Below are positions 51,415 through 59,718 of a stretch of DNA of 64,000 nucleotides, piece by piece. The position numbers and the translations under genes are program-made. The notes under the pieces are model-generated. The model was not told the origin of the DNA and made no database searches. It worked only from the letters and a program-made list of their open reading frames with translations. Source of the DNA: Thermoflexus hugenholtzii (lineage in GTDB: Bacteria; Chloroflexota; Anaerolineae; Thermoflexales; Thermoflexaceae); NCBI RefSeq assembly GCF_018771565.1, contig NZ_CP076326.1, positions 1,240,001-1,304,000 on the forward strand, in the 5' to 3' direction. Positions within the stretch are counted from its first letter, which is position 1. Every line of letters starts with the position of its first letter.

Positions 51415-53253
51415 TTATGGCTGGGCCTCCATCATCGCCTCCAGGAGCGACCGCAGCAGAGGCCCCAGGCTCGGGTCCTCCAAGAGGGCGCCCAGCTCGC
51501 TCGGGGGAAGATCCGCCGGGGTGATCCCGTTCCCCGTCACCCACTTTCGGAAGAAGGCCTCCGCTCGCTCCTTCCCCCAGACCTCCCCCAGCGTCTCCCG
51601 CCATGACTCCCCAGTGGCCCAGCCCCAGCGATGCTTCTCCAGATACCGCCGCAGGAAGGCGAAGAAGCGCTCCTCCCCCATCTCCCGGCGCAGGGCCTCC
51701 ATCATCCACGCCCCCTTCCCATACACAATGGCCGCGTAATCCAGCATGGAGTAGTCATCCGCCGGGAGGTTCAGGGGCAGATCTCCCTCCGTCAGGCGGA
51801 GCCGATACGGCAGCAGCACCAGGAGATCCCAGGCCGTCCGGGCGGCCTCCGAGCCGCGGGCCCGCTCCACCCAGAAGGCCGAAGACCAGTTCGTCATCGC
51901 CTCGTCCAGCCAGGGCTCCCGGCGCGCATCGTTGCCCACCATCCCATACCACCACTGGTGGGCGACCTCATGGGCGACCACGAAGCCCAGAACGTCGAGC
52001 TCGCCGGAGGCTCCGCCCAGCATCCCGCCCAGATCCCCCATCCCGAAGACGTCCTCGCCGATCATGATCAGGCCCCCCGCCTCCACCCCGGCGGCCCCGC
52101 CCCGCAGGGGGACCTCCACCAGGTCCAGCTCGGGGAAGGGATACGGGCCGAAGGCCTCGCCGAAACGGGCGAGGGCATCCAGAGCGTCCTCCACGGCCCG
52201 GCGGGCCTCCGAAGGCGAGGCCTTCCGGAAGAAGCCCCTCACCCGGACGCCGTCCCGCTCCCGGGTGATCTCCTGCATCTCCCCGGCGATCAGGACCAGG
52301 TTGCGGACGTAGGGGGCGACCACCTCCACCTCGCGCCATCCGGCAGGTCCGGAAGTCTCCCGGACGAGGACGCCGCCGACCGCCAGGGCGGTCCCCTCCG
52401 GCAGCCGCAGGCGCAGCGCGAAATGGGATGCCTCCGCCTGGTGCAGATCCCCGTTCTCCCAGGGCGGGTCCAGAAGGCAACGGCCCTCCCGGATCCGGGC
52501 CAGCTCCGGGTAGCCGTAGTAGAGGACCAGGAGGCCATCGGGTGTGCGCTGCATCAGCCCGTAGCCGCCCGCCCGGCTCCCCACGGTGACCGTGAAGGGC
52601 ATCTCCAGGGCGACTTCCCCGCCGGCGCGCAGGGGGACCGGCAGCGTGACCGTGAAGGCCGTCCGGTCGCCGCTCCAGGCGGGGCGGATCATCCGGCCGC
52701 CGATGCGGACCTCCCCCACCTCCAGGCGGGAGTTGCCGGAGGCCGGGGCATGGGCCCAGGCCCGGAAGCAGAGGGCGGAAAGGGGCGGCCCCTCCCGGTA
52801 AGGGAACGAAAGGATCAGGCGGCCCCGCAGGCGCCCCCGATCCGGCTCCAGAACCCCACTGATCCGATAGATCGGGCGGTCCGACGCCCAGCCCTCCCCC
52901 GGGGCCAGCCCGGCCCTCCAGTCCGGCTCGGAGGGCGGCTCCGGGAGATCTGCGGAGGAGGCCTCCGGGGCCTCCGGTGAAGGGGTCGGCGAGCCGGTCC
53001 GCGTAGGCACCGGGGGAAGGGTGGGGAGCGCCTCGCCCTCCGGCGTCGGCGAGGGACGGGGGGAAGGCGTCGCCGCGGCGGCCGTGGGGGTCGCCGCTTC
53101 CGAGGCAGGGGCCGTCGCGGCGGGGAGCCTTCGGGCGAGCTCCGGGCCCGCCAGGATCCCAGCGGCGAAGCCGAGGGCGCACGCCGCGCCGGCGATGCCG
53201 AGCAGAAGCGCCCCCGCCGCAAGCCATCTGCTCCAGGATAATCCGTTGTTCAT
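51415..53253 (-). CDS. Membrane-anchored M1-family (gluzincin) metallopeptidase
   Basis: An N-terminal membrane anchor (residues about 10-32) and a long Pro/Thr/Ala-rich stalk (about 40-110) lead to an aminopeptidase-N-like body. The zinc site HEVAHQWWYGMVGND with the third ligand in EPWLDEAMTNW is complete, and the preceding GGAAGVEAGGLIMIGE is the exopeptidase region that replaces GxMEN. 612 residues. Its ATG overlaps the stop of the gene before it (ATGA), so it is the third gene of a coupled operon. Confidence 0.85.
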   Translation of the reverse strand: MNNGLSWSRWLAAGALLLGIAGAACALGFAAGILAGPELARRLPAATAPASEAATPTAAAATPSPRPSPTPEGEALPTLPPVPTRTGSPTPSPEAPEASSADLPEPPSEPDWRAGLAPGEGWASDRPIYRISGVLEPDRGRLRGRLILSFPYREGPPLSALCFRAWAHAPASGNSRLEVGEVRIGGRMIRPAWSGDRTAFTVTLPVPLRAGGEVALEMPFTVTVGSRAGGYGLMQRTPDGLLVLYYGYPELARIREGRCLLDPPWENGDLHQAEASHFALRLRLPEGTALAVGGVLVRETSGPAGWREVEVVAPYVRNLVLIAGEMQEITRERDGVRVRGFFRKASPSEARRAVEDALDALARFGEAFGPYPFPELDLVEVPLRGGAAGVEAGGLIMIGEDVFGMGDLGGMLGGASGELDVLGFVVAHEVAHQWWYGMVGNDARREPWLDEAMTNWSSAFWVERARGSEAARTAWDLLVLLPYRLRLTEGDLPLNLPADDYSMLDYAAIVYGKGAWMMEALRREMGEERFFAFLRRYLEKHRWGWATGESWRETLGEVWGKERAEAFFRKWVTGNGITPADLPPSELGALLEDPSLGPLLRSLLEAMMEAQP

Positions 53254-53843
53254 CGGGATCCCGCCTCCTTTCGCCCCCGCGCCTCGGCCAGAAAGAGAAG
53301 CGCCGTCGCCAGGGCCGCTGGGCCCAGGCATGGCAAGAAAAGGGCCAGTAGCTCGCCATCCCTCCCCCCTGCTGCGGCGATCAGCACCGCCAGCGGCCCC
53401 GACGCGGCCATCAGCGGGACCGCCCACCACGGAAGGCGGACCGCATCCCGGAGGCTTTCCGGATCCGGCGCCTCGAAGGAGATCACGGCGACCCGGGTCC
53501 TTTCTACAGTCGCCCAGAACCCGAACCAAATCACGCCGGTTATCACCCCCAGGAGGGCCATGACGGGAAAGAAAAAGGCCGTGCTCCCTTGCCGTCCCAG
53601 CCGGTCGGCCAGGAGGGCCGCCAGAAGAAGGGCGGAGAAGGCCGCCAGAGCCCCTGCGAGGAAGCCCTGGAGGGCGGCCTGCGGGGTGAGGGGAAACGTG
53701 CGCAGAACCAGCGCCCGCTCGACCGCCCGCGCCCGACGCCCCAGCCCCCACCTCTCGTTCCGCAGGCGGGCATGGAGCCGCTCGGCTTCCTCAACAGGCT
53801 GCTCCTCAAAGGGGATGCCCGTCATCCGCCGCAGCTCCCCCAT
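53250..53843 (-). CDS. Membrane protein, 197 aa, unknown
   Basis: A cytoplasmic N-terminal helix (EEQPVEEAERLHARLRNERW) precedes four hydrophobic segments (GFLAGALAAFSALLLAALLA; FFFPVMALLGVITGVIWFGF). No family recognised. ATG at 53843 overlaps the upstream stop and its own stop overlaps the peptidase start, both as ATGA. Confidence 0.7.
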   Translation of the reverse strand: MGELRRMTGIPFEEQPVEEAERLHARLRNERWGLGRRARAVERALVLRTFPLTPQAALQGFLAGALAAFSALLLAALLADRLGRQGSTAFFFPVMALLGVITGVIWFGFWATVERTRVAVISFEAPDPESLRDAVRLPWWAVPLMAASGPLAVLIAAAGGRDGELLALFLPCLGPAALATALLFLAEARGRKEAGSR

Positions 53844-54313
53844 CAGCTTCCGGGCGGCGCGCCGAAGGGCGGCGAGGCGGAGGGATCGGACGGAGGAGAT
53901 GCCCGGATGGGCCCCGCGAGGAACAGAACCAGGGTCTCCCCGGGATTCCCCTCCCACAGAAGGGCCGCCCCCTCGAAGCCGGCGATCCGTCTCACGAGCT
54001 CCTCGGCCAACTCCGGGGCGGACGACTCCATGACGGAAGGATAATACAGCAACGCCAGGTCCTCCTCGGCCAGAAACCCGATCAGCGACCTGGCGCCTTT
54101 GGGAAGATCGGGGAGCTCCGCCGAGACCTTCGACAGCCGCCCGGCGACCTCCCGAAGCGGAAGGGGGATGCGGAAGGCGAGGACCGGGACGGCCTCCCCC
54201 TTCCCGAAGCGCCGGGCGGTCTTCAGGAGGGCGAACCCGAGAAGAAGCAGGAACGCCAGGGCACTGCATCCGGAGAAGGCCAGCGAGAAGGCGATGTCCT
54301 GCTCCTTCGTCAT
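53843..54313 (-). CDS. Single-pass membrane protein, 156 aa, unknown
   Basis: One N-terminal hydrophobic segment (SGCSALAFLLLLGFALLK) and a soluble domain with AELPDLPKGARSLIGFLAEE and EGNPGETLVLFLAG. It is the first gene of a three-gene coupled set ending in the M1 peptidase, so it may assist or regulate that enzyme. No family recognised. Confidence 0.65.
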   Translation of the reverse strand: MTKEQDIAFSLAFSGCSALAFLLLLGFALLKTARRFGKGEAVPVLAFRIPLPLREVAGRLSKVSAELPDLPKGARSLIGFLAEEDLALLYYPSVMESSAPELAEELVRRIAGFEGAALLWEGNPGETLVLFLAGPIRASPPSDPSASPPFGAPPGS

Positions 54314-54454
54314 CCCTCACTCCCTCGTTCCGACGCGAAGCGAGAGCGCTCTGGCGGAGCCTCAAATCTCTCACCACAACAACCCGCCCGGCTTTCGCCG
54401 GCTCGGCAGCGATCGCGCATCGGTTCGGCCGGCATCGGGATCCCTCCGCCGGGA

Positions 54455-54949
54455 TCAGGATTCACGGCCTCGAAGGGCCTGGACCGCCTTCCCGCCCAGC
54501 CAGCCTCCGGCGGCGGAGATCAGAAGCAGCCCGACGGCGCCCAGGCAGAGGACCAGGGCGATCCCGATCGCCAGGCCGGCCGTCTCCGTCTCCGGGGAAG
54601 CCTCTCCTCCCAGCCGGCGCAGGAATTCCCGCTGCGCCTGCTGAACGGCTCCCGTGGCCAGCCCCAGGGCGATCGCCAGGGCCAGGCCGATCCAGGCGCC
54701 GACCCCGTAAGCCAGCCCGCCCAGGGCGCTGACCCGGGAGGCTTCCGACCGGGAGGCCCCCGGCGGGGCCACGCAGGCCGCCGCCCCGGAGAGGACGCCT
54801 CCGAAGGGCCCGCAGCAGAAACAGGCGATCAGCGGGCTGAGCAGGCTGGCGACGAACCCCGATGCCAGCCCGGCCAGCGCCGCCAGGGCCCAGGCCAGCG
54901 CGCGCCACCACCCGGCGTTCCGTCGATCATCCGTATGGCCCCGGAGCAT
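54455..54949 (-). CDS. Membrane protein, 164 aa, unknown
   Basis: Four hydrophobic segments rich in glycine and alanine (ALAALAGLASGFVASLLSPL; GLAIGIALVLCLGAVGLLL) with a cysteine cluster ACFCCGPFGG. Similar glycine-rich four-helix proteins are common in Chloroflexota. It sits alone between the peptidase operon and tnpB. Confidence 0.6.
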   Translation of the reverse strand: MLRGHTDDRRNAGWWRALAWALAALAGLASGFVASLLSPLIACFCCGPFGGVLSGAAACVAPPGASRSEASRVSALGGLAYGVGAWIGLALAIALGLATGAVQQAQREFLRRLGGEASPETETAGLAIGIALVLCLGAVGLLLISAAGGWLGGKAVQALRGRES

Positions 54950-55040
54950 TTGCTCCCTCCCGGATCAGTGATTGCGATGGGTCCCGATAATAATAGGACT
55001 TACGCCGTTTTCTGCGTATTCCGGTCGTGGCCTTGGGTTT

Positions 55041-56222
55041 TTAGCCCGAGGCCAGAGGACCGGCCACCGGGGTCGCCCACCGACCCCTGCCTCGAAGGCC
55101 CAGGCCCTCGAGGAATTCTATCCCCCTGCGGGCGATGTTCACCGCCGCCGCCTCGTGACGGCCCATCCTCGCCCCGCAAGGGCACGCCAGGACGCGTCCC
55201 CTTAGCCTTTCACCCACCCTGCCGCATACCGGACACGCCCGGGACGTGTTCTGCGGATCCACAAAAACCAGCGGAACGCCGTAGAATCTTGCCTTGTGCT
55301 CCAGGATGCGGTGGAACTTCATAATCGACCAGAAATTGAGCAGGCGCTGCCGCATCCTCCTGGACTTCCCCTCCCCAATCCGCTCCTTCATCCCCCGAAG
55401 ATCCTCCAGCACCAGAGCCGCTTTCATCCCCAGCGCCCAGGCGATCAGCGCCAGGGCCAGATGATGCCAGAAGTTCTCCACCTTCTCCCGGCGAATCCTT
55501 CGATGCTTGGAGGCGATCTTCTTCTTCGCCTTCGGGTTGTGCTTCCCTCTTGTCCCTTTGATCTCGCGCCGCAGATGGTCCCGGTTGACCTTCCCCACAT
55601 ACCCCGTGTCGATCTCCCGGATCTCGCCGGTGGAGGTCACAAAGGCCGTCAGATTCCCCTCGTTGCTGTCGATCCCGATCACCCCCTCCGGCTCATAGGG
55701 GATGTGATCCGGGAACTTGAGGGGGATGGAGAGGGAGTGGGCCGTCAGCGTCGGCTCCCCCATCCGCGCCCGCCCTGCCTTCCATTCATCCAGCAGCCGG
55801 CGATACTTGTGATGAGGGCGGAAGGTGAGGACGATGGGCTCCGGATCCCGGGGGGAGACCGGGATCGTGACGGTCAGGGTCTCGCCATCCCATTCGATTT
55901 TCACTGTCTGCCGGACCAGATAGATCGAGGGGCGCCGGATCTCCGGCCGGTCCGCCCGGGTCTTCCCTCTCCGCTGCTGGTTTCGGAAGCCGTGGACGAT
56001 CCGGGCGCCGGATCGGATCGCCCCGTAGATGAGGTTGGAGTGGAGATCCGGATGCTGCGCGCGCAGGGAGGGGTAGAGGGCCTGGATGAGGGTGAAGGTG
56101 GCGGTTTTGCCGTTTTCCAGGGCGTAGTCGACGGTCTGCCGCTGGATGTCGGCGCAGGCCTCCATCAGGGCGCGGATTCTGGGGTGCTCCTCGAATCGGA
56201 ATCGCAGGCAGACCGTCGGCAT
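55041..56222 (-). CDS. tnpB: TnpB-family RNA-guided nuclease, stand-alone (IS1341-like), third RuvC acid replaced
   Basis: An IS200/IS605-type TnpB without a tnpA partner. RuvC-I acid D185 is in GVIGIDSNEGN, RuvC-II E273 in LVLEDLRG. The zinc ribbon is CPVCGR ... ACPCG. At RuvC-III the usual D-R-D-x-N-A-A reads GRHEAAAVNIA, with H356 where the aspartate is expected, so cleavage may be lost or use the adjacent glutamate. 393 residues; the C-terminus runs on as GLRGRGRWATPVAG. ATG at 56222 has GGAGG 8 bases upstream. A guide RNA would come from the 3' end and the bases below 55041. Confidence 0.85.
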   Translation of the reverse strand: MPTVCLRFRFEEHPRIRALMEACADIQRQTVDYALENGKTATFTLIQALYPSLRAQHPDLHSNLIYGAIRSGARIVHGFRNQQRRGKTRADRPEIRRPSIYLVRQTVKIEWDGETLTVTIPVSPRDPEPIVLTFRPHHKYRRLLDEWKAGRARMGEPTLTAHSLSIPLKFPDHIPYEPEGVIGIDSNEGNLTAFVTSTGEIREIDTGYVGKVNRDHLRREIKGTRGKHNPKAKKKIASKHRRIRREKVENFWHHLALALIAWALGMKAALVLEDLRGMKERIGEGKSRRMRQRLLNFWSIMKFHRILEHKARFYGVPLVFVDPQNTSRACPVCGRVGERLRGRVLACPCGARMGRHEAAAVNIARRGIEFLEGLGLRGRGRWATPVAGPLASG

Positions 56223-56309
56223 CGTTGCCGCCTCCATCATGATGATAACCCATCCGTCGCATGGGGAGAAGGACGGATCCAACTGCGTAACTTCTAAATA
56301 AATGATAAG

Positions 56310-56343
56310 CACGATGGGGGAGGGTTTGTCATCCCCCATCGTG
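56310..56343. other. Perfect hairpin upstream of tnpB (possible IS left-end structure or terminator)
   Basis: CACGATGGGGGA pairs perfectly with TCCCCCATCGTG around a 10-base loop, 88 bases before the tnpB start. Subterminal hairpins mark the ends of IS200/IS605-family elements, which fits the position; a terminator is the alternative, though no T tract follows. Confidence 0.5.
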
Positions 56344-56460
56344 TCAGGCAGATTCGCCCTCGGGCCGTCCAAGCGCCCAGGATGGATGAAGCAGGATCCC
56401 GTCGGCCTATGCGCCGATAGGCGGATCCGTGCGGACGGCTGGGGCAAACCCGTCGAACAG

Positions 56461-56537
56461 GTGTGTCCCGATTTTGTCGGGCTGGCCGCTTTGTAGGACA
56501 ACTGCGAGCAGTTGTCCTACGATTCTGGGACACACCC
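56461..56537. repeat. MITE-like palindromic element, copy 2 (inverted relative to copy 1)
   Basis: GTGTGTCCC ... GGGACACAC termini with the same internal palindrome GTAGGACAACTGC/GCAGTTGTCCTAC. Read from the - strand it matches copy 1 at 51306-51385 apart from several substitutions and small gaps. It lies between the putative tnpB hairpin and the RDD gene. Confidence 0.85.
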
Positions 56538-56555
56538 CGTCGAACCGCTGGCCTC

Positions 56556-56960
56556 TCAGGAGCGCTTCAGTACCACCCAGGTCCGCACCGGTTTGTCATG
56601 CCAGCCTTGATGCTCCCGATCCAGGAAAACCCAAATGAACCCCAGATCGAACACGATGGAGGATAGGGTTTTCCCGATCAGCTCGCGAACCAGCATCGTT
56701 CCGAAACCAGCTGGGCGCCCATCCTCGCGCACCACCTGCATGCCCAGGATCCATTTCCCGATCGACATCCCCTGGCTCCACAGATAGAGTTGGAGCCCTA
56801 CGAGGATCAGGAAGACTCCGCACAGAAGCAGGAGGCCCAATCCGCCAATGACCGCCTGTGCCTCCGGGGAATCCTGGCCGATCCGAGCGCCCAGCAAACC
56901 CATGGGGAACAGCACACCATATGCGGCGAGGCCGATGAGATATTCAATCAGCTGAGCCAT
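56556..56960 (-). CDS. RDD-family membrane protein
   Basis: 134 residues with three hydrophobic segments. The RDD pattern is visible in MSIGKWILGMQVVREDGRPA with LVRELIGKT and DREHQGWHDKPVRTWVV at the C-terminus. Function of the family is unclear; some members act in ion exchange. It ends just outside the second MITE copy. Confidence 0.85.
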   Translation of the reverse strand: MAQLIEYLIGLAAYGVLFPMGLLGARIGQDSPEAQAVIGGLGLLLLCGVFLILVGLQLYLWSQGMSIGKWILGMQVVREDGRPAGFGTMLVRELIGKTLSSIVFDLGFIWVFLDREHQGWHDKPVRTWVVLKRS

Positions 56961-57034
56961 AAGGCGACGGAAGGGAGAGGCCAGCTCGAAACGTCACGCT
57001 TCCATAAGCCACCTCCTGAGAATAGAGATTCGGA

Positions 57035-57643
57035 TCAACGCACCAGGCGGATCCGCCAGGTGAAGCGGAACCAGTAATACACCATGGGGGTGTCGGGGTT
57101 GGGGCTGCAATCCCACGATTGGAACTCATAGCGGCTCAGGTAGACCTCCGCGGTGGCCTCGGCCCCCATCTCCCCGCGCTGTCCGCCCACCACCGGCCCG
57201 GCCAGCTCGTAGGGGCGCCGGACGGAGGCGTCCACGAGGATCTGCCGCAGCGGATATCCCTGCACGTTCCAGGTTTCGGCTCCCCAGCGCACCCGGTAGT
57301 GGGTGAGGCGGCTTCCGTTGGCGGCCGCATATGCGGAAGCCTGGGCGAATCCCATCTGGGACCACACCGCCGCCTGGGGGCGGGCTATGTCGTATTCCCT
57401 CACGATCTCCGCGGGTGGCGTCCCGGCAGGGGCGCACAGTTCCCATGTGGTGCTCAGATACCGGGCGATCTCCTCCGCCCCGGCCAGGGCCGCCGCGTCC
57501 GCCCCGGTGACCGCGCGGTGGCGGACGTAGCCGAGCAAAGCAAAGTTGAAGAGGACGGCGGCCCCGAGCACCAGCAGGAAGCCCAGGATGATCAACAGGA
57601 GCGTCGAGGCTCCTCGTTCCTCCCGCCACCACGCCCTCACCAT
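57035..57643 (-). CDS. TadG-like pseudopilin/pilus-assembly protein
   Basis: The N-terminus EERGASTLLLIILGFLLVLG followed by YVRHRAVTGADAAALAGAE is typical of TadG/TadE-like proteins (a membrane helix and the D-A-A-A-L-A-G motif). About 150 extracytoplasmic residues follow, ending in a beta-rich tail. Its start overlaps the end of the TadE gene by 7 bases. These proteins work with type II/IV-like (Tad) secretion machinery; no ATPase (TadA) is in the window. Confidence 0.75.
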   Translation of the reverse strand: MVRAWWREERGASTLLLIILGFLLVLGAAVLFNFALLGYVRHRAVTGADAAALAGAEEIARYLSTTWELCAPAGTPPAEIVREYDIARPQAAVWSQMGFAQASAYAAANGSRLTHYRVRWGAETWNVQGYPLRQILVDASVRRPYELAGPVVGGQRGEMGAEATAEVYLSRYEFQSWDCSPNPDTPMVYYWFRFTWRIRLVR

Positions 57644-58014
57644 CCGGACCTCCTCTCCCAGCGCATCCAGGCCGTGACCACCACCGGCGGCAGCTGGATG
57701 CGCTCATGAAGGCGGAAGGGCAACGGCACCTGGGGCGGCCGCAGGGTCACCTGGCATCCCCGGGCGTCTCCGCCTCCGAGGGGCCGCACCTGGGCGCCGG
57801 GGGCCCAGGCCCCGATCACCCGCTGGGCTGCGGCGACGCCGCTGGCGCCCACCGCCTCCTGCCGGGCGCACTCCCGGGCGGCGGCCGAGGCCACCATGGC
57901 CGTGTAGCCCACCGCGAGGAGCTGCCACCCGACCAGCACGAACAGAAACAGGAGCGGAAGCCCGGCGATCAACTCCACTGTCTCCGCGCCGCGCTCATCC
58001 CGAAGACCTCGCAT
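57637..58014 (-). CDS. TadE-like pseudopilin
   Basis: A prepilin-type start, RDERGAETVELIAGLPLLFL, has the G|AxxxE processing site and a hydrophobic helix, as in TadE. 125 residues with two cysteines (ARECARQEA; DARGCQVT). GGAGGAGG precedes ATG at 58014; the longer frame is not supported. Confidence 0.8.
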   Translation of the reverse strand: MRGLRDERGAETVELIAGLPLLFLFVLVGWQLLAVGYTAMVASAAARECARQEAVGASGVAAAQRVIGAWAPGAQVRPLGGGDARGCQVTLRPPQVPLPFRLHERIQLPPVVVTAWMRWERRSGW

Positions 58015-58156
58015 GGCTTTGCCTCCTCCTCTCGCTCCATGATCACGCCAACAGGACGGCCCCCATACGATTCGGCCATCCGATCGCGTTGAGATCGATC
58101 TCTCCGGCCTCGTAATCCCTCGCACGCCGGAACAGCCTGGAAAGGCAGGAGCGCGC

Positions 58157-58492
58157 TCAGCGCCGCGACATCAAGGCGTAGAGGGCGCCCACGATGGCGC
58201 CGGAGATCAACGCCTCCAGCCCCGACTTGGCCGCCCGCCGCCAGTCCCATTTGTTGTCGGGCAACGCGCCGATGGTGTAGCCCATATAGGCGATCACCCA
58301 GAAGCCGATCAGGATCAGCTTCTCCATCACCTCATCCCACCACGTCCACTTCCCGGCTGCGATCAAAGCCATCGCCCGAGGCTTCCAGATCGCAAACATC
58401 CAGTAACCCAGGGCGATGAGATCCGCCACCATGATCACAAAGCCCACGATGTTTAGGGGATAAATCTTGGGATCGAACGATTTGTTGGACAT
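58157..58492 (-). CDS. Small three-helix membrane protein, 111 aa
   Basis: Three hydrophobic segments (IVGFVIMVADLIALGYWMF; LILIGFWVIAYMGYTIGAL; ALISGAIVGALYALM). It begins 13 bases after the prepilin-headed gene at 58506 and is probably made with it. No family recognised. By position it could protect against, or anchor, the upstream gene's product; this is a guess. Confidence 0.65.
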   Translation of the reverse strand: MSNKSFDPKIYPLNIVGFVIMVADLIALGYWMFAIWKPRAMALIAAGKWTWWDEVMEKLILIGFWVIAYMGYTIGALPDNKWDWRRAAKSGLEALISGAIVGALYALMSRR

Positions 58493-58505
58493 TTTGGCCT
58501 CCTTT

Positions 58506-59672
58506 TTACATCCCGAACAGTTTGCTCTTGATCACATCCCACGAGACTCGGTTTGCAACCCGCATTACGAAATTAGGTGGGGAGATAGAAATCCCTTTAC
58601 CTGAGAGCCAGCCGAGGCCCTTCCCCACGCTCCGGCCGAAGAGCCGGTTATATGCCTTGTTGCCGGGCTGCTCCAGAAGGAACGATTTGCCGAATTCCCG
58701 AAGGGGAGTCTGCCAGGTCAGCTCCTTCCGGCGCGTGGCCTCAATCGTTCCCAGAATGGAGACCACCGCCGCCTTCGCCGCCGGCTGCGCCAGCATCTCC
58801 GTTATGATCCCGACTCCGACCGCTGTGGCCAACCCACCGATTGACCACTGATCTCGAGGAGTAAGCAATCCATAGCTGATTCCCGATGAAACCCCGCCGA
58901 CGATGCCTTTGCCGATGAACAACTTCCAAATGGCTGTCCAACCGGCCTCCTTTACCAGCCCGGCGAGCATTGCCCCGCCCTGGCCAAGCAGATAGCCCAT
59001 GACTGCGCCGGTGCCGGCAAGGGCAAACGCCTCCAGCCACCCCTGCAGACCGGGTTTGGGGCCCGATTGCTGATAGAGCCAGCCGAACAGGAAAGCGCCT
59101 CCTCCCGCCGCCAGGGCCGTCAGGACCACCGGTAAGGCCAGGCCGCCAGTCGCCAAGATCAGACCGGCGGCAGCCAGGCCAACCACACCCCCCGCCACAA
59201 GTCCCTTATGCTCATCCAGCCACTTCCACACCCCCTCCGCCGTGGACTTCAGGCCCTCCCATGCCTGTGCGGCCCCTTGTTTCACACCCTCCCACCTATC
59301 CGCCGCCCACTTCCCCAAATTCGAGAAACAATCCCCCGGATGGGTCGCGCACCATCCCGGATCCAGCGGCTTCCCCTCCGGTGGATTCGCCCCAGGCGGG
59401 TTCACCCCCGGTGGATTTGTCCCTACCGGGTTCACCCCCGGCGGGTTCGTCCTAAAGGCGTTCCCTCCTCCCGCCCCCGGGCACGCCCCCGCTCCCTCCA
59501 GACACCAGGCATACCGTTGCAACGCCTGTTGAATCGGTGCCGCCACCTGCGCCCCGCCCGGCCCGTTCAGATAGGCCGTCACCGCCCCGAGCAGCGCCAG
59601 CACCACCAGGGCCAGCGCCACCCACTCCAGCGTCTGCAGACCCTTCGACCCCCGGATCCACCTCCGCATCAT
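58506..59672 (-). CDS. Prepilin-headed modular protein A (388 aa)
   Basis: The N-terminus MMRRWIRGSKG|LQTLEW is a prepilin (class III/Flp-like) signal: cleavage after G11 with E16 at +5, then a hydrophobic helix. After a cysteine pair and a repetitive linker of NPPGVNP-type units (residues about 75-98), a segment AADRWEGVKQGAAQAWEGLK resembles the protein encoded at 62788-63543. The rest is glycine/alanine-rich with several hydrophobic stretches and a basic C-terminus (VANRVSWDVIKSKLFGM). No known domain. Two more genes in the window share the same head but not the same tail. GGAGGTG precedes the start. Confidence 0.7.
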   Translation of the reverse strand: MMRRWIRGSKGLQTLEWVALALVVLALLGAVTAYLNGPGGAQVAAPIQQALQRYAWCLEGAGACPGAGGGNAFRTNPPGVNPVGTNPPGVNPPGANPPEGKPLDPGWCATHPGDCFSNLGKWAADRWEGVKQGAAQAWEGLKSTAEGVWKWLDEHKGLVAGGVVGLAAAGLILATGGLALPVVLTALAAGGGAFLFGWLYQQSGPKPGLQGWLEAFALAGTGAVMGYLLGQGGAMLAGLVKEAGWTAIWKLFIGKGIVGGVSSGISYGLLTPRDQWSIGGLATAVGVGIITEMLAQPAAKAAVVSILGTIEATRRKELTWQTPLREFGKSFLLEQPGNKAYNRLFGRSVGKGLGWLSGKGISISPPNFVMRVANRVSWDVIKSKLFGM

Positions 59673-59718
59673 GGTTCACCTCCTCTCGCGGATCCGCTAA
59701 TGTAGGGCATCGCCCCGC

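Noticed and set aside
51308-51739. Short ORFs beginning in the MITE (MSQFGRAWP-, MCPKIVGQ- types)
   Set aside because: Arise from the palindrome sequence itself and recur at both copies in several frames.
59208-59705. Proline/arginine-rich ORFs on the + strand
   Set aside because: Complement of the Pro/Gly/Asn linker and prepilin head of modular protein A.
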